A stretch of DNA of 28,632 bases from Methylorubrum extorquens (GCA_019695455.1 JAEUAC010000044.1:1-28632); one strand, 5' to 3'. Shown: positions 14,689 to 23,941, counted from the first letter of the stretch. Translations and numbers: made by a program. Notes: a model not told the origin generated them from the sequence alone.

Positions 14689-17349
14689 TCAGCCGACGGG
14701 CTGCAGCTCGCGCGCCAGGATACGCCGGAGCTCGGGAACGCAGGAACCGCAATTCGTGCCGGCCCGCAGCGCGGCGCCGATCGCCTCCGGGCTGGTGGCG
14801 CCGCCGGGCGCGATGGCGGCCCGGATGGTCTCGAGCCCGACGCCGAAGCACGAGCAGACGAGCGGTCCGGCTGCCGCGCCGCCCGTCGTTTCGCCGAGCG
14901 CTGCGCGGCTCTCCGGCGCGGTCGCGCCCGCGAACACCGCCTTGGCGGCCTCCCATCTCGGGCGCGCCGCGGCGGGTCCGACGAACAGCGCGCCCTCGAA
15001 GACCCCGTCCCGGAAGGCGGCGCAGCGATAGGCGTCGGCCGCGACATCCACGTATTCGGCGACCTCGCATCCGGGGAAGAGCGCAGGCGCCCAGTCCATG
15101 ACGCCGGCCGCCCTGCCCCCGGCCGCGAACAGCGTGCCGCTGCCGCCCTCGACCCTGGCCCGCGCCCACCACGTCCCGGCGGGCGGCGCGATCTCATGCC
15201 GCGTCAGCGCGAAGCCGCGCAGGGCCATCGGCTCCGGCGAGAGCGTGGCCGGCGTCGCCTTCATCTCCGGCTGGCCCGAATGGGGATCGACGACGCCCTG
15301 CACGAGGGGGCCGACCGCGCCGTGCGAGGAGTTGGCGTCGCTCCAGTGGATGGGCACGAAGACCGAGCCGGGACGCTGCCCCTCGGCGATCTCGACCTCG
15401 AAGATCCCCTGCCCCGTGGACGTCGACACACGGGCGAGGTCGCCCGCCGCGAGGCCGAACCGGGCGGCATCGGCGGGATGGATCTCGACAAACGGCACCG
15501 GTCGATGCGAGCCGAGGCGGGCGCTGCGGCCCGTCCGCGTCATGGTGTGCCACTGGTCGCGCACGCGACCGGTATTCAGCCAGAGCGGGTAGGCCTCGCT
15601 GAGGACCGCGGCCGGACCCGGCTCCGCCGGTGTCGCGAAGCGGGCGCGCGCGTCCGGCGCGAAGAAGCCGCCATCCGCGAACAGCCGCGCCGTCGGCGCG
15701 CCGTCCGCCGGGAACGGCCATTGGACGGGTGCGAGGTCGTCGTAGCCCGCGCCGTCCAGGCTCGCGAGACCGCCGAGGTCGAGGTCGCGCGACCCGTCGT
15801 TCTCGAACGCCGTCAGGCGTGCGTGCTCGCGGAAGATCTCGGCCGCGCCGCGATAGGGAAAGGCGTCGGCGAAGCCCATCCGGCGCGCCACCTCGGAGAC
15901 GATCCACCAATCCGGCTTCACCTCGCCGGGAAGCGGCAGGACCGCGCGCTGCCGCGAGATGCGCCGCTCCGAATTCGTGACCGTGCCGTCCTTCTCGCCC
16001 CAGGCCGCCGCGGGCAGGAGGACGTGGGCGCCCCGCGCGACCGTGTCGTTCGACGCGACGTTCTCGGAGACGACGAGGAGGTCGAGCTTGGCCAAGGCCT
16101 CGCGTGCCCGGCCCGCGCCCGGGAGCGAGACGGCGGGATTCGTCGCCATGATCCAGAGCGCCTTGATCCGTCCCGCCTCGATCGCCTCGAACAGGGCGAC
16201 CGCCTTCAGGCCCTCGGCCTCGGCCATGCGGGGCGCGGACCAGAACCGCCGCACGCGGTCCACCTCCGGCGGCGCGAACCCCATATGGGCCGCCAGCATG
16301 TTGGCGAGACCGCCGACCTCGCGGCCGCCCATCGCGTTCGGCTGGCCCGTCAGCGAGAACGGCCCCGCACCCGCCCGGCCGATCCGGCCGGTGGCGAGAT
16401 GGCAGTTGACGATCGCGCCGACCTTGTCGGTCCCCTGCGCGGATTGGTTCACGCCCTGCGAGTAGCAGGTCACGGTCCGGTCGTGGGTGCGGAACAGCTC
16501 GTAGAAGGCGGTCACGTCGGCCGGCGACAGACCCGTCTGGCGGCAGACCGCGTGCAGGCTCGGCGCGATCCGGCGCGCCTGCGCCACGGCATCCGCGAGA
16601 CCGGCCGTGTGGGCGGCGACATAGGCCTCGTCGACCGTCCCGGCCTCGACGAGATCCACCAGGAGCCCCGCGAAGAGCACCGTGTCGGTTCCGGGCGCGA
16701 TCGGCAGGAAGAGATCCGCCTCCTCGCCCGTCGTCGTGCGGCGCGGATCGATGACCACGATGCGGGCGCCCCGCGCCGCCCGATTGTCGAGCATGCGACG
16801 GTACAAAACGGGGTGGCACCAGGCGGCGTTCGAGCCGACCAGGACGAGAAGGTCCGCCGCGTCGAGGTCCTCGTAGCAGCCGGGCACCGTATCGGAGCCG
16901 AAGGCGCGCTTGTGGCCCGCCACCGACGACGACATGCAGAGCCGCGAATTCGTATCGACATGGGCGGAGCCGATGAAGCCCTTCATCAGCTTGTTGGCGA
17001 CGTAGTAATCCTCCGTGAGGAGCTGGCCAGACAGGTAGAAGGCGACGGCGTCGGGCCCGCTCTCGGCCGCGATCCGGCCGAACCCGTCCGCGACCGCATC
17101 GAGCGCGACGTCCCAGGACGTTCGCACCCCGCCCACCATCGGGTGAAGGAGCCGCCCTTCGAGCGAGACCGTCTCGCCGAGCGCCGCACCCTTGGAGCAG
17201 AGCCGACCCCTGTTCGCGGGATGGTCCGGGTCTCCCGCGACGGAGACGCCGCCCACCCCATCCGGCCGGGCGAGAACGCCGCAGCCGACGCCGCAATACG
17301 GGCACGTCGTCCGGATCGGTCCGTCCAGGCTCGACGTCGCGCCGTCCAT
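14689..17349 (-). CDS. nasA: Assimilatory nitrate reductase catalytic subunit with C-terminal BFD-like Fe-S domain
   Basis: This molybdenum bis-MGD enzyme reduces nitrate to nitrite in the cytoplasm. The 886-aa protein has an N-terminal [4Fe-4S] site (C16, C19, C23, C51; CPYCGVGCG and LCSKG), then the molybdopterin domains including NSRLCMSSSVAGHKRAFG, whose Cys is the expected Mo ligand. A molydopterin-dinucleotide-binding domain follows at about 690-800. The last 55 residues form a BFD-like [2Fe-2S] domain (VCSCFGVG ... NCGSC), as in Klebsiella NasA, likely the electron entry point. No Tat signal is present. Its ATG overlaps the stop of the flavoprotein gene (TGATG), so the two are translationally coupled. 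Confidence 0.96.
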   Translation of the reverse strand: MDGATSSLDGPIRTTCPYCGVGCGVLARPDGVGGVSVAGDPDHPANRGRLCSKGAALGETVSLEGRLLHPMVGGVRTSWDVALDAVADGFGRIAAESGPDAVAFYLSGQLLTEDYYVANKLMKGFIGSAHVDTNSRLCMSSSVAGHKRAFGSDTVPGCYEDLDAADLLVLVGSNAAWCHPVLYRRMLDNRAARGARIVVIDPRRTTTGEEADLFLPIAPGTDTVLFAGLLVDLVEAGTVDEAYVAAHTAGLADAVAQARRIAPSLHAVCRQTGLSPADVTAFYELFRTHDRTVTCYSQGVNQSAQGTDKVGAIVNCHLATGRIGRAGAGPFSLTGQPNAMGGREVGGLANMLAAHMGFAPPEVDRVRRFWSAPRMAEAEGLKAVALFEAIEAGRIKALWIMATNPAVSLPGAGRAREALAKLDLLVVSENVASNDTVARGAHVLLPAAAWGEKDGTVTNSERRISRQRAVLPLPGEVKPDWWIVSEVARRMGFADAFPYRGAAEIFREHARLTAFENDGSRDLDLGGLASLDGAGYDDLAPVQWPFPADGAPTARLFADGGFFAPDARARFATPAEPGPAAVLSEAYPLWLNTGRVRDQWHTMTRTGRSARLGSHRPVPFVEIHPADAARFGLAAGDLARVSTSTGQGIFEVEIAEGQRPGSVFVPIHWSDANSSHGAVGPLVQGVVDPHSGQPEMKATPATLSPEPMALRGFALTRHEIAPPAGTWWARARVEGGSGTLFAAGGRAAGVMDWAPALFPGCEVAEYVDVAADAYRCAAFRDGVFEGALFVGPAAARPRWEAAKAVFAGATAPESRAALGETTGGAAAGPLVCSCFGVGLETIRAAIAPGGATSPEAIGAALRAGTNCGSCVPELRRILARELQPVG

Positions 17350-18953
17350 CAATACACGTCCGCCTGGAAGCGGCCGGCCTTCTTCAGGCCCGCCACGAAG
17401 GCGACGGCCTCCTGGGGCGACAGCCGGCCATGCTCCTTGGCCACGTCGACGATGGCGGTCTCGACGTCCTTCGCCATCCGCTTCGCGTCGCCGCAGACGT
17501 AGAAATGGGCGCCCTCCTGGAACCAGGCCCAGAGATCGCGGCCGACCTCCCGCATGCGGTCCTGCACGTAGACCTTCTCGCTCCCGTCGCGGGACCAGGC
17601 GAGCGTGAGACGGGTGAGGAACCTCTCGTCCCGCATCGCGACGAGCTCGTCCCGGTAGAAGAAGTCGGATTCCTGTCGCTGGTGGCCGAAGAACAGCCAG
17701 TTCCGGCCCGGCGCCGCGTCCGCGTGCCGGTCGCGCAGGAAGGCCCGGAACGGCGCGATGCCCGTTCCCGGCCCGCACATGATCACGGGGATCGCGGGAT
17801 CCGACGGCAGGGCGAAGCCGTGCGCCTTCTGCACGTAGATCCTGAGAGGCGCCCCGGGCTCGATCCGCTCGGCGAAGAAGGTCGAGGCGACGCCGAGCCG
17901 CTGGCGCCTGTTGATGGCGTAGCGCACGGTGTCGACCGTCAGCGTGACCCGCCCGACATCCTTCTTCGGCGACGACGAGATCGAGTAGAGGCGCGGTTGC
18001 AGCGGCTCGAGCGCCTCGAGGAACGCCTCCGCGTCCGGGCGCGCGGCTCCGAACTTGTGCAGCGCGCCGAGGACATCGAGATGGGTGGCGTCGCCATCCG
18101 GATCCTCGCCCGCCGCGAGAGCCCTCGCCTTCCTGCGGGTCTCGCCGCCCGTGACCTGCGAGAACAGGGCGAAGAGCGCGTCGGGGGCGGCCCCGAGCGC
18201 GTAATCGTGGAGGAGATGCTGGCGCAACGTCTTGTCGCCGATCAGGCGCTCGGGGCGCGCGCCGAGCTGCGCGATCACGGCATCCACCACGAGGGTCGCG
18301 TTGGTCGGGAACACGCCGAGCGAGTCGCCCGCCACGTACTCGACGCCCGAATCCGTCAGGTCGATCTCGATGTGCCAGGTCTCCTTCTCGGAGCCGTCGC
18401 CGTTCAGCCGGCGCCGCGAGAGGAACCCGGCCAGGACGGGGTTCTCGCGGCAATAACCGCGTGGCCCCGAAGGAGCCGCGGCGCCCGTCCCGGCCGCGGC
18501 GTCGCTCGTCGCGGGGCTCTCGCCGCCGGCATCGTCCGCGAGCGTCTTCAGCGCCCGCAGCGTCTCCTTGCCGCCCGGCTGGCAGAGGTTCAGGCGCTCC
18601 TCCGTCCGCAGGAACAGGGCGTTGGCGTAGTCGGCGCACGTGTAGCCGCACTGCCCGCAATCCTGCTGCGCCATAGCGGCCATGAGGCGCGGCGCGAGCG
18701 GACGGTCACGCGCCATGTCGAGCCGTTCGGGAAGCGGGATCGCCGGATCGTGCCAGGGCGCGTCGTCGTTCTCGGCGAGTTGCGGGCCGCCGCCCGCGAG
18801 CCCGGTACCGGGTTCTCCCGCGATGGGCGTGGCCCCGAGCGCGTCCGGCGACAGGAGAGCGGAGAAGTAGCCCGACAGCCAGGAGCGCTGCTCGGCCGTG
18901 AACGGCGCAGTCTCCGGGATGGCGAGGACGGGCGTCGGCACGTGCGCGGTCAT
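17349..18953 (-). CDS. CysJ-like NADPH flavoprotein reductase lacking the flavodoxin domain, with N-terminal Fe-S motif
   Basis: A 534-aa protein usually annotated as sulfite reductase flavoprotein alpha. It has the FAD- and NADPH-binding half of CysJ (about residues 165-534): RLYSISSS, the pyrophosphate loop CGPGTGIAPFRAFLRDR and the terminal YVCGDAKRMAKDV. The FMN/flavodoxin domain of CysJ is absent. Instead residues 99-124 carry C99-x2-C102-x3-C106-x17-C124 ending CQPGG, like a four-Cys Fe-S domain. In this operon it probably passes NADPH electrons to NirA, perhaps also to NasA. Start ATG at 18953; an ATG at 19025 would add 24 residues. The N-terminal FTAEQRSWLSGY motif resembles that of NirA. 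Confidence 0.85.
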   Translation of the reverse strand: MTAHVPTPVLAIPETAPFTAEQRSWLSGYFSALLSPDALGATPIAGEPGTGLAGGGPQLAENDDAPWHDPAIPLPERLDMARDRPLAPRLMAAMAQQDCGQCGYTCADYANALFLRTEERLNLCQPGGKETLRALKTLADDAGGESPATSDAAAGTGAAAPSGPRGYCRENPVLAGFLSRRRLNGDGSEKETWHIEIDLTDSGVEYVAGDSLGVFPTNATLVVDAVIAQLGARPERLIGDKTLRQHLLHDYALGAAPDALFALFSQVTGGETRRKARALAAGEDPDGDATHLDVLGALHKFGAARPDAEAFLEALEPLQPRLYSISSSPKKDVGRVTLTVDTVRYAINRRQRLGVASTFFAERIEPGAPLRIYVQKAHGFALPSDPAIPVIMCGPGTGIAPFRAFLRDRHADAAPGRNWLFFGHQRQESDFFYRDELVAMRDERFLTRLTLAWSRDGSEKVYVQDRMREVGRDLWAWFQEGAHFYVCGDAKRMAKDVETAIVDVAKEHGRLSPQEAVAFVAGLKKAGRFQADVY

Positions 18954-19134
18954 GCGAGCGTGCCCCTCTCCGCCGGTCGCGCCGTCCCTCGCGGAACGCG
19001 CCACGGGCGCGATCCGGGCGGGCATGACGGGAGCGCGCGGCCGGTCGGATCCTCGCCGCTGCGTGGGTCGTCGGCGCCCGCTCCGGGACGCGGCATCGGG
19101 GACCCGCGCCGCGGATCGTGGCCAGGGCGGGACG

Positions 19135-20919
19135 TCACTCCGCCGCCTCCAACAGGGCGGGCCGCCCTGAGGGGGCCCGCAGCGCGTCGAGGTCGGCTCG
19201 GCGCGTCCAGGCCGCGACGCCCTCCTCCGGACCGGACCGGCCCGCGAGATAGGCTTGCAGGATCGCCTCGACGCATGCCGGCGCATCCTCGGCCCGGATG
19301 CCCGACCAGAGCTCGCGGCCGATCCTGGGATCGTCCGCGAAGCCGCCGCCGACCACGATGTCGAATCCCTCGACCGTATCGCCATCCTCGCCGACGGGCA
19401 CCTTGGCGCCGATGAGGCCGATGTCGCCGATATAGTGCTGCGCGCAGGAATTGTGACAGCCCGTCACGTGGACGTTCACGGGTACGTCGAGGCGCATCAC
19501 CGAATCCACGTGTTCAGCGATGCGGAGCGCCCATTCCTTGGTGTGGGCCGCGGCGAACTTGCAGCCCGTCATGCCCGTGCAGGAGACGAGGCCGGCCTGC
19601 ACGCTGGTCGCGTCCGTCGAGAGGCCGAGGGCGGCGACCCGGGCCCGCACCTCCGGCACCCGGTCGTCCGGGACCCCCGACAGGATGAGGTTCTGCCAGA
19701 CCGTGAGCCGCACGTCCCCGTCGCCGCAATCCCGTGAGATCGCCGCGAGGCTTCGCATCGCCTCGCCCGTCAGGCGGCCGACGGGCAGGGTCACGCCCAC
19801 CCAGTTCAGGCCCGGCTGGACCTGCCTGTGCACGCCCACATGCGCGAAGCGGTCGAACGGCCCGCGCGGCGCGACATGCGCGGCCGCGACCCGGACAAGC
19901 GGGCGGCCGAGCTTGTCCTCGACGGCTGCGAGATACCGGTCGAAACCCCAGGCATCCAGGACGTACTTCATCCTGGCCTTGTTGCGGTTCGTCCGGTCGC
20001 CATGCTCGATGAAGACGCGGAGGATCGCATCCGCGACCGCGTCGCACTCGTCGGGCCGGCAGACGACGCCCGTGTCGCGCGCGAGGTCCTTGTGGCCCGA
20101 GATGCCGCCGAGGACGAGGCGCATCCAGAGGCCCGGCGCGATGCCGGCCCCCTCGACGACGCGGACGGCCTGGAAGCCGATGTCGTTCGTCTCCTCGAGA
20201 ACCGGCATGACCCCGCCGCCGTCGAAGGCCACGTTGAACTTCCGCGGCAATCCGAAGAGCGAGCGATCGTTCAGGATGTGGAAGTGCCAGGACCGGGCGA
20301 GAGGACGCGTGTCCAGGATCTCCTGGGCGTCGATGCCGGCCGTGGCGGATCCCGTGACGTTGCGGATGTTATCGGCGCCCGAGCCGCGGGCCGTGAGGCC
20401 GATGTCGATCAGGCCTTCCAGGAACGGATTGGCGCTCTCCGGCGCGATCTCGCGGACCTGGAGGTTCGCGCGCGTCGTCACGTGGCAGTATCCGCCGCCG
20501 TAGCGGTCGGCGAGATCGGCCACGCCCGCGAACTGCCAGTGCTTGAGGATGCCGTTCGGGATGCGCAGGCGCGCCATGAACGACGTCTGGTTCGGCGCCA
20601 CCCAGAACAGGCCGTGGTAGCGCCAGCGGAAATTGTCCTCCGGCTTCGGCGCGCCGCCCGCATCGGCCGCGGCCTTCAGGCGCGCGTAGCCGTCGAACGG
20701 ACTTTCCGCCCGCTTCCACTTCTCCTGGTCGGCGAGCTTGCCGCCGGCCGCGACCGTGCGGTCCTGCGCCTTGATGTGGATCGCGTCGGGGCCCGTCGGC
20801 TCGGCCGGTGCCGCGGCGGGCTTCGGTCCGCCCGGCATGACGCCCGCGTTCCTGAGCGCCGTGACGCCGGACGCGAAGCCTTCCAGGTAGCGTTGCTGCT
20901 CGCCCGTGAACTCGGCCAT
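19135..20919 (-). CDS. nirA: Ferredoxin-type siroheme nitrite reductase
   Basis: NirA reduces nitrite to ammonium with six electrons. The 594-aa protein has the duplicated sulfite/nitrite reductase half-domains and the siroheme-[4Fe-4S] ligands C447-x5-C453 (CTGMTGC) and C488-x3-C492 (CHNSC). Substrate-binding Arg/Lys residues are in the N-terminal half (TTRANLQVREI). It is the NirA type, not the NADH-linked NirB type, so it needs an external electron donor; the downstream flavoprotein is the obvious candidate. A TGATG junction couples it to the oxidoreductase gene before it. A 181-nt gap separates it from the flavoprotein, the longest gap within the structural genes. Confidence 0.94.
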   Translation of the reverse strand: MAEFTGEQQRYLEGFASGVTALRNAGVMPGGPKPAAAPAEPTGPDAIHIKAQDRTVAAGGKLADQEKWKRAESPFDGYARLKAAADAGGAPKPEDNFRWRYHGLFWVAPNQTSFMARLRIPNGILKHWQFAGVADLADRYGGGYCHVTTRANLQVREIAPESANPFLEGLIDIGLTARGSGADNIRNVTGSATAGIDAQEILDTRPLARSWHFHILNDRSLFGLPRKFNVAFDGGGVMPVLEETNDIGFQAVRVVEGAGIAPGLWMRLVLGGISGHKDLARDTGVVCRPDECDAVADAILRVFIEHGDRTNRNKARMKYVLDAWGFDRYLAAVEDKLGRPLVRVAAAHVAPRGPFDRFAHVGVHRQVQPGLNWVGVTLPVGRLTGEAMRSLAAISRDCGDGDVRLTVWQNLILSGVPDDRVPEVRARVAALGLSTDATSVQAGLVSCTGMTGCKFAAAHTKEWALRIAEHVDSVMRLDVPVNVHVTGCHNSCAQHYIGDIGLIGAKVPVGEDGDTVEGFDIVVGGGFADDPRIGRELWSGIRAEDAPACVEAILQAYLAGRSGPEEGVAAWTRRADLDALRAPSGRPALLEAAE

Positions 20920-22148
20920 CACGCCGCCCTCTTCAGGGGCTCCGGCGAGGCGGCCTCGGCCGGACGCCCGAACATGAGATCGTTGCGAAAGGTGCCGATC
21001 GGCGCGCCCGAGCGGATCAGGTCGAGGTACCAGGGCCCTTCCCCGACATCCCCCACGAGCAACGCGCCGACCAGCCTGCCCTCATCCACCACGAGCTTGC
21101 GGTAGGTTCCCGTACGCGGATCCGTGAGGAGGATCGCGTCGCCCCGCGCGTCGTCCGCGATGGCTCCCGCCGAGAAGAGCGGCAGGCCGGAGACCTTGAG
21201 CGAGGTGGCGATGACGCTTCCATGGTAGGTCGCCGGCAGGCTTGCGAAGGCGCGGGCGAGCACGTCCGCCTGATCGTAGCCGGGCTCGACCAGGCCGTAG
21301 ACGACGCCCCGGTGCTCGACGCATTCGCCGACGGCCGAGATCGCCGGGTCGGACGTCGTCATGCGGTCGTCGACCTGGATGCCGCGCCCGACCGCGAGCC
21401 CCGCCTCGCGGCCGAGATCGACGAGGGGACGGACCCCGATCGCGACGACGACGAGGTCGGCCGGGATCAGCCGTCCGTCCGAGAGCCGGACGCCTTCGAC
21501 CCGACCGGATCCCTCGAAGGCCGCCGTGTCGGCCTGCAGGACGACGTCCACGCCCCTGCGCTCCATGGCGGCCCGCACGAGCCGGGCGGCGCGCCCGTCG
21601 AGCTGCCGCTCCATCAGCCTGTCCATGACGTGGAGCAGCGTCGTCGCGATGCCGATCCGGGCGAGGCCGTAGGCCGCCTCGAGGCCGAGCAGGCCGCCGC
21701 CGATCACCACCGCCCGCGCTCCGGGCCGCACCGCGGCCCGCATGGCATCGATATGCGACAGATCCCGGAAGGCGATGATGCCGGGCAGGTCCGACCCGGG
21801 TTTCGACAGCATGATCGGCGAGGAGCCGGTCGCGAGCACGAGCCGGTCGTAGGGGATCGCATCGGCGCCGACCGTCACCAGCCGGGCGGTCCGGTCGATC
21901 GCGGTCGCGCGCCGACCCGTGAGGAGGTGGTAGCCGGACGTCGCGTACCAGCCGGCGTCGCGGAAGCGGCAGGCGGCCTCGTCCATGTCGCCCGCGAGCA
22001 GCGACGAGAGCAGCACGCGGTTGTAGGCCGGCGAGGGCTCCGCCCCGACCACCGTCACGTCGAAGGCGCCGGGCGCGTGCTGGGCGAGCCGCTCCAGGAA
22101 GCGGAGCGACGCCATGCCGTTGCCGACGACGACCAGGCGCTCGCGCAT
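20919..22148 (-). CDS. NAD(P)H/FAD-dependent oxidoreductase, NirB N-terminal/NasC type
   Basis: A 409-aa flavoprotein of the pyridine nucleotide-disulfide reductase fold. It has two dinucleotide-binding sites: VVVGNGMASLRFLERL at the N-terminus (FAD) and AVVIGGGLLGLEAAYGL at about residue 145 (NAD(P)H), plus the FAD-closing segment AISAVGECVEHRG. It matches the N-terminal part of NADH nitrite reductase NirB and the FAD part of Klebsiella NasC, but has no Fe-S or siroheme domain. Its probable role is electron supply to NasA through the BFD-like domain, which is inference from the Klebsiella NasC-NasA pair. It lies 11 nt after nrtD and overlaps nirA. Confidence 0.88.
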   Translation of the reverse strand: MRERLVVVGNGMASLRFLERLAQHAPGAFDVTVVGAEPSPAYNRVLLSSLLAGDMDEAACRFRDAGWYATSGYHLLTGRRATAIDRTARLVTVGADAIPYDRLVLATGSSPIMLSKPGSDLPGIIAFRDLSHIDAMRAAVRPGARAVVIGGGLLGLEAAYGLARIGIATTLLHVMDRLMERQLDGRAARLVRAAMERRGVDVVLQADTAAFEGSGRVEGVRLSDGRLIPADLVVVAIGVRPLVDLGREAGLAVGRGIQVDDRMTTSDPAISAVGECVEHRGVVYGLVEPGYDQADVLARAFASLPATYHGSVIATSLKVSGLPLFSAGAIADDARGDAILLTDPRTGTYRKLVVDEGRLVGALLVGDVGEGPWYLDLIRSGAPIGTFRNDLMFGRPAEAASPEPLKRAA

Positions 22149-22159
22149 GGCCCCGCTCC

Positions 22160-22954
22160 TCAGGCCGCCAGCGCCGGCAGGGCGTGGCGCGCGTAGAGGA
22201 ACTCCAGCACCGCCGCGCGGGCGTGGACGTAGGTCGCATCCTCGACGAGGTCGAGGCGCCTGCGCGGCCGCGCGAGGTCGACCTTCAGGATCTCGCCGAT
22301 GGTGGCGGACGGCCCGTTGGTCATCATGACGATGCGGTCCGAGAGCAGGACGGCCTCGTCCACGTCGTGCGTGATCATCATCATGGTGTTGCCGAGCCGG
22401 GCGTGGATCTCCATCACCTGGTCCTGGAGGTGGGCGCGCGTGAGCGCGTCCAGCGCGCCGAACGGCTCGTCGAGGAGCAGGACCTTCGGCTCCATGGCGA
22501 GGGCGCGGGCGATGCCGACGCGCTGCTTCATGCCGCCCGAGATCTCGTTCGGCCGCTTCTCGGCCGCGTGCATCATGTTGACGAGGGTCAGGTTCTCCTC
22601 GACCCAGGCCTTCCGCTCGGTCCGGGACTTCTTTCCCGAGAAGACCTTGTCGACGGCGAGCGAGACGTTCTCGCGCACGGTGAGCCAGGGCAGGAGCGAG
22701 TGGTTCTGGAAGACGACCGCCCGGTCGGGTCCCGGCGCGTTCACCTCGCGGCCGTCGAGCAGGATGCCGCCCGTCGAGGCGCGCAGGAGCCCCGCCACGA
22801 TGTTGAGGAGGGTGGACTTCCCGCAGCCCGAATGGCCGATGATCGAGACGTACTCGCCCTTCTCCACGACGAGGTTCACGTCGCGGAGCACTTCGCTCGT
22901 CCGGCCGCCCCGCGAGAACGAGATGCCGACCTGGGAGATGTCGAGATAGGCCAT
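22160..22954 (-). CDS. nrtD: Nitrate ABC transporter ATP-binding protein
   Basis: A 264-aa ATPase of the nitrate/sulfonate/taurine family. It has Walker A GHSGCGKST, Q-loop VFQNHSLLPWLTV, signature ISGGMKQR, Walker B VLLLDEPFGALD and switch His MITHDVDEAVLL. LLPWLTV with GMKQR is typical for NrtD/SsuB-type ATPases. It lacks the NrtA-like C-terminal fusion of cyanobacterial NrtC. The ATG has a GGGAGG site and follows nrtB by 11 nt. With nrtA and nrtB it forms a high-affinity nitrate/nitrite importer. Confidence 0.93.
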   Translation of the reverse strand: MAYLDISQVGISFSRGGRTSEVLRDVNLVVEKGEYVSIIGHSGCGKSTLLNIVAGLLRASTGGILLDGREVNAPGPDRAVVFQNHSLLPWLTVRENVSLAVDKVFSGKKSRTERKAWVEENLTLVNMMHAAEKRPNEISGGMKQRVGIARALAMEPKVLLLDEPFGALDALTRAHLQDQVMEIHARLGNTMMMITHDVDEAVLLSDRIVMMTNGPSATIGEILKVDLARPRRRLDLVEDATYVHARAAVLEFLYARHALPALAA

Positions 22955-22965
22955 GATCCGCCTCC

Positions 22966-23913
22966 CTATTGGGCGCTGGTGCCGCGGGTGACGATCGTGG
23001 CCGCGAAGGCGACGATCCGGTCGAGCACGAAACCGATCAGGCCGACATAGACGAGGGCCAGGATGATCTCGGACATCTTGGACGAGTTCCAGGCGTCCCA
23101 GATGAAGAAGCCGATGCCGACGCCGCCGATGAGCATCTCGGCCGCCACGATGGCGAGCCAGGACAGGCCGACGCCGATGCGGAGCCCCGTGAAGATGTAG
23201 GGCGCGGCGGACGGCACCATGATGCGCCAGAAGAACTCGAAGCCGTTGAGGCGGAGCACCGCCGCGACGTTCCGATAATCCTGCGGGATGTTCCGGATCC
23301 CCACCGCCGTGTTGATGATGATCGGCCAGACGGACGTGATGAAGATGACGAAGATCGCCGAGGGCTGACCGTCCCGGAACGCGGCCAGGGACAGCGGCAG
23401 CCAGGCCAGCGGCGGTACGGTCCGCAGCACCTGGAAGAGCGGATCGAGCCCGCGCATCGCCCAGGTCGACTGGCCGACGAGCGTGCCGAGGGCGACGCCC
23501 ACAACGACCGCGATGCTGAAGCCCATGAAGACGCGCTGCAGGCTCGCCGAGATGTGCCAGAACAGCCCCTTGTCGGTGCCCCCGTTGTCGAAGAACGGGT
23601 CGACGATCAGGTCCCAGGTCTCGGTCACGACGCGCGACGGCGGCGGCAGGCCGGCGCCCGGCCGGTGACACAGCAGTTCCCAGAGGACGAGCAGCACCCC
23701 GATCACGAGGACCGGCGGCACGACGTTGGTCGCGACGGACCGGCCGAGCGCCGCGAGCCGTGGCCCGATCGGGTTCGCGGCCGGCTCCGAGGCCGCCGCG
23801 GCGGCCGTCGAGAGTCGGGTCGCGGGCGGGGCGGCCACGCCGCGGCGGGCGGAGGCCTGCGCCTCCGCCGAGGTGCGGATCGCCGGGGCAAGCTTGACGG
23901 CCGTGGTGCTCAT
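22966..23913 (-). CDS. nrtB: Nitrate ABC transporter permease
   Basis: A 315-aa inner-membrane permease of the NrtB/SsuC family. A long Ala/Pro-rich cytoplasmic N-terminus precedes about six helices, the first at about residues 65-85 (VLVIGVLLVLWELL). The family segments SLQRVFMGFSIAVVVGVALGTLVG, PLAWLPLSLAAFRDGQPSAIFVIFI and the EAA-like loop RNVAAVLRLNGFEFFWRIMVP are present. It lies 28 nt downstream of nrtA. Confidence 0.93.
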   Translation of the reverse strand: MSTTAVKLAPAIRTSAEAQASARRGVAAPPATRLSTAAAAASEPAANPIGPRLAALGRSVATNVVPPVLVIGVLLVLWELLCHRPGAGLPPPSRVVTETWDLIVDPFFDNGGTDKGLFWHISASLQRVFMGFSIAVVVGVALGTLVGQSTWAMRGLDPLFQVLRTVPPLAWLPLSLAAFRDGQPSAIFVIFITSVWPIIINTAVGIRNIPQDYRNVAAVLRLNGFEFFWRIMVPSAAPYIFTGLRIGVGLSWLAIVAAEMLIGGVGIGFFIWDAWNSSKMSEIILALVYVGLIGFVLDRIVAFAATIVTRGTSAQ

Positions 23914-23941
23914 GGAACGGGCTCCGCCGCTTCGGGGTGCG

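Noticed and set aside
15196..17502. Long plus-strand open frame opposite nasA
   Set aside because: Arg/Asp/His/Gly-rich composition typical of antisense frames in GC-rich DNA, no recognisable domain, and nasA is certain on the other strand. The same holds for 17430-19415, 19828-21105 and 22969-23958.
14689..18660. nasA frame extending upstream to about 18660 (over 1300 residues)
   Set aside because: The part upstream of 17349 is an open shadow frame antiparallel in codon phase to the flavoprotein gene; NasA homology and the TGATG junction begin at 17349.
17349..18953. Sulfite reductase flavoprotein for sulfur assimilation
   Set aside because: No flavodoxin domain and no cysI/cysH nearby; it is embedded in, and coupled to, nitrate assimilation genes.
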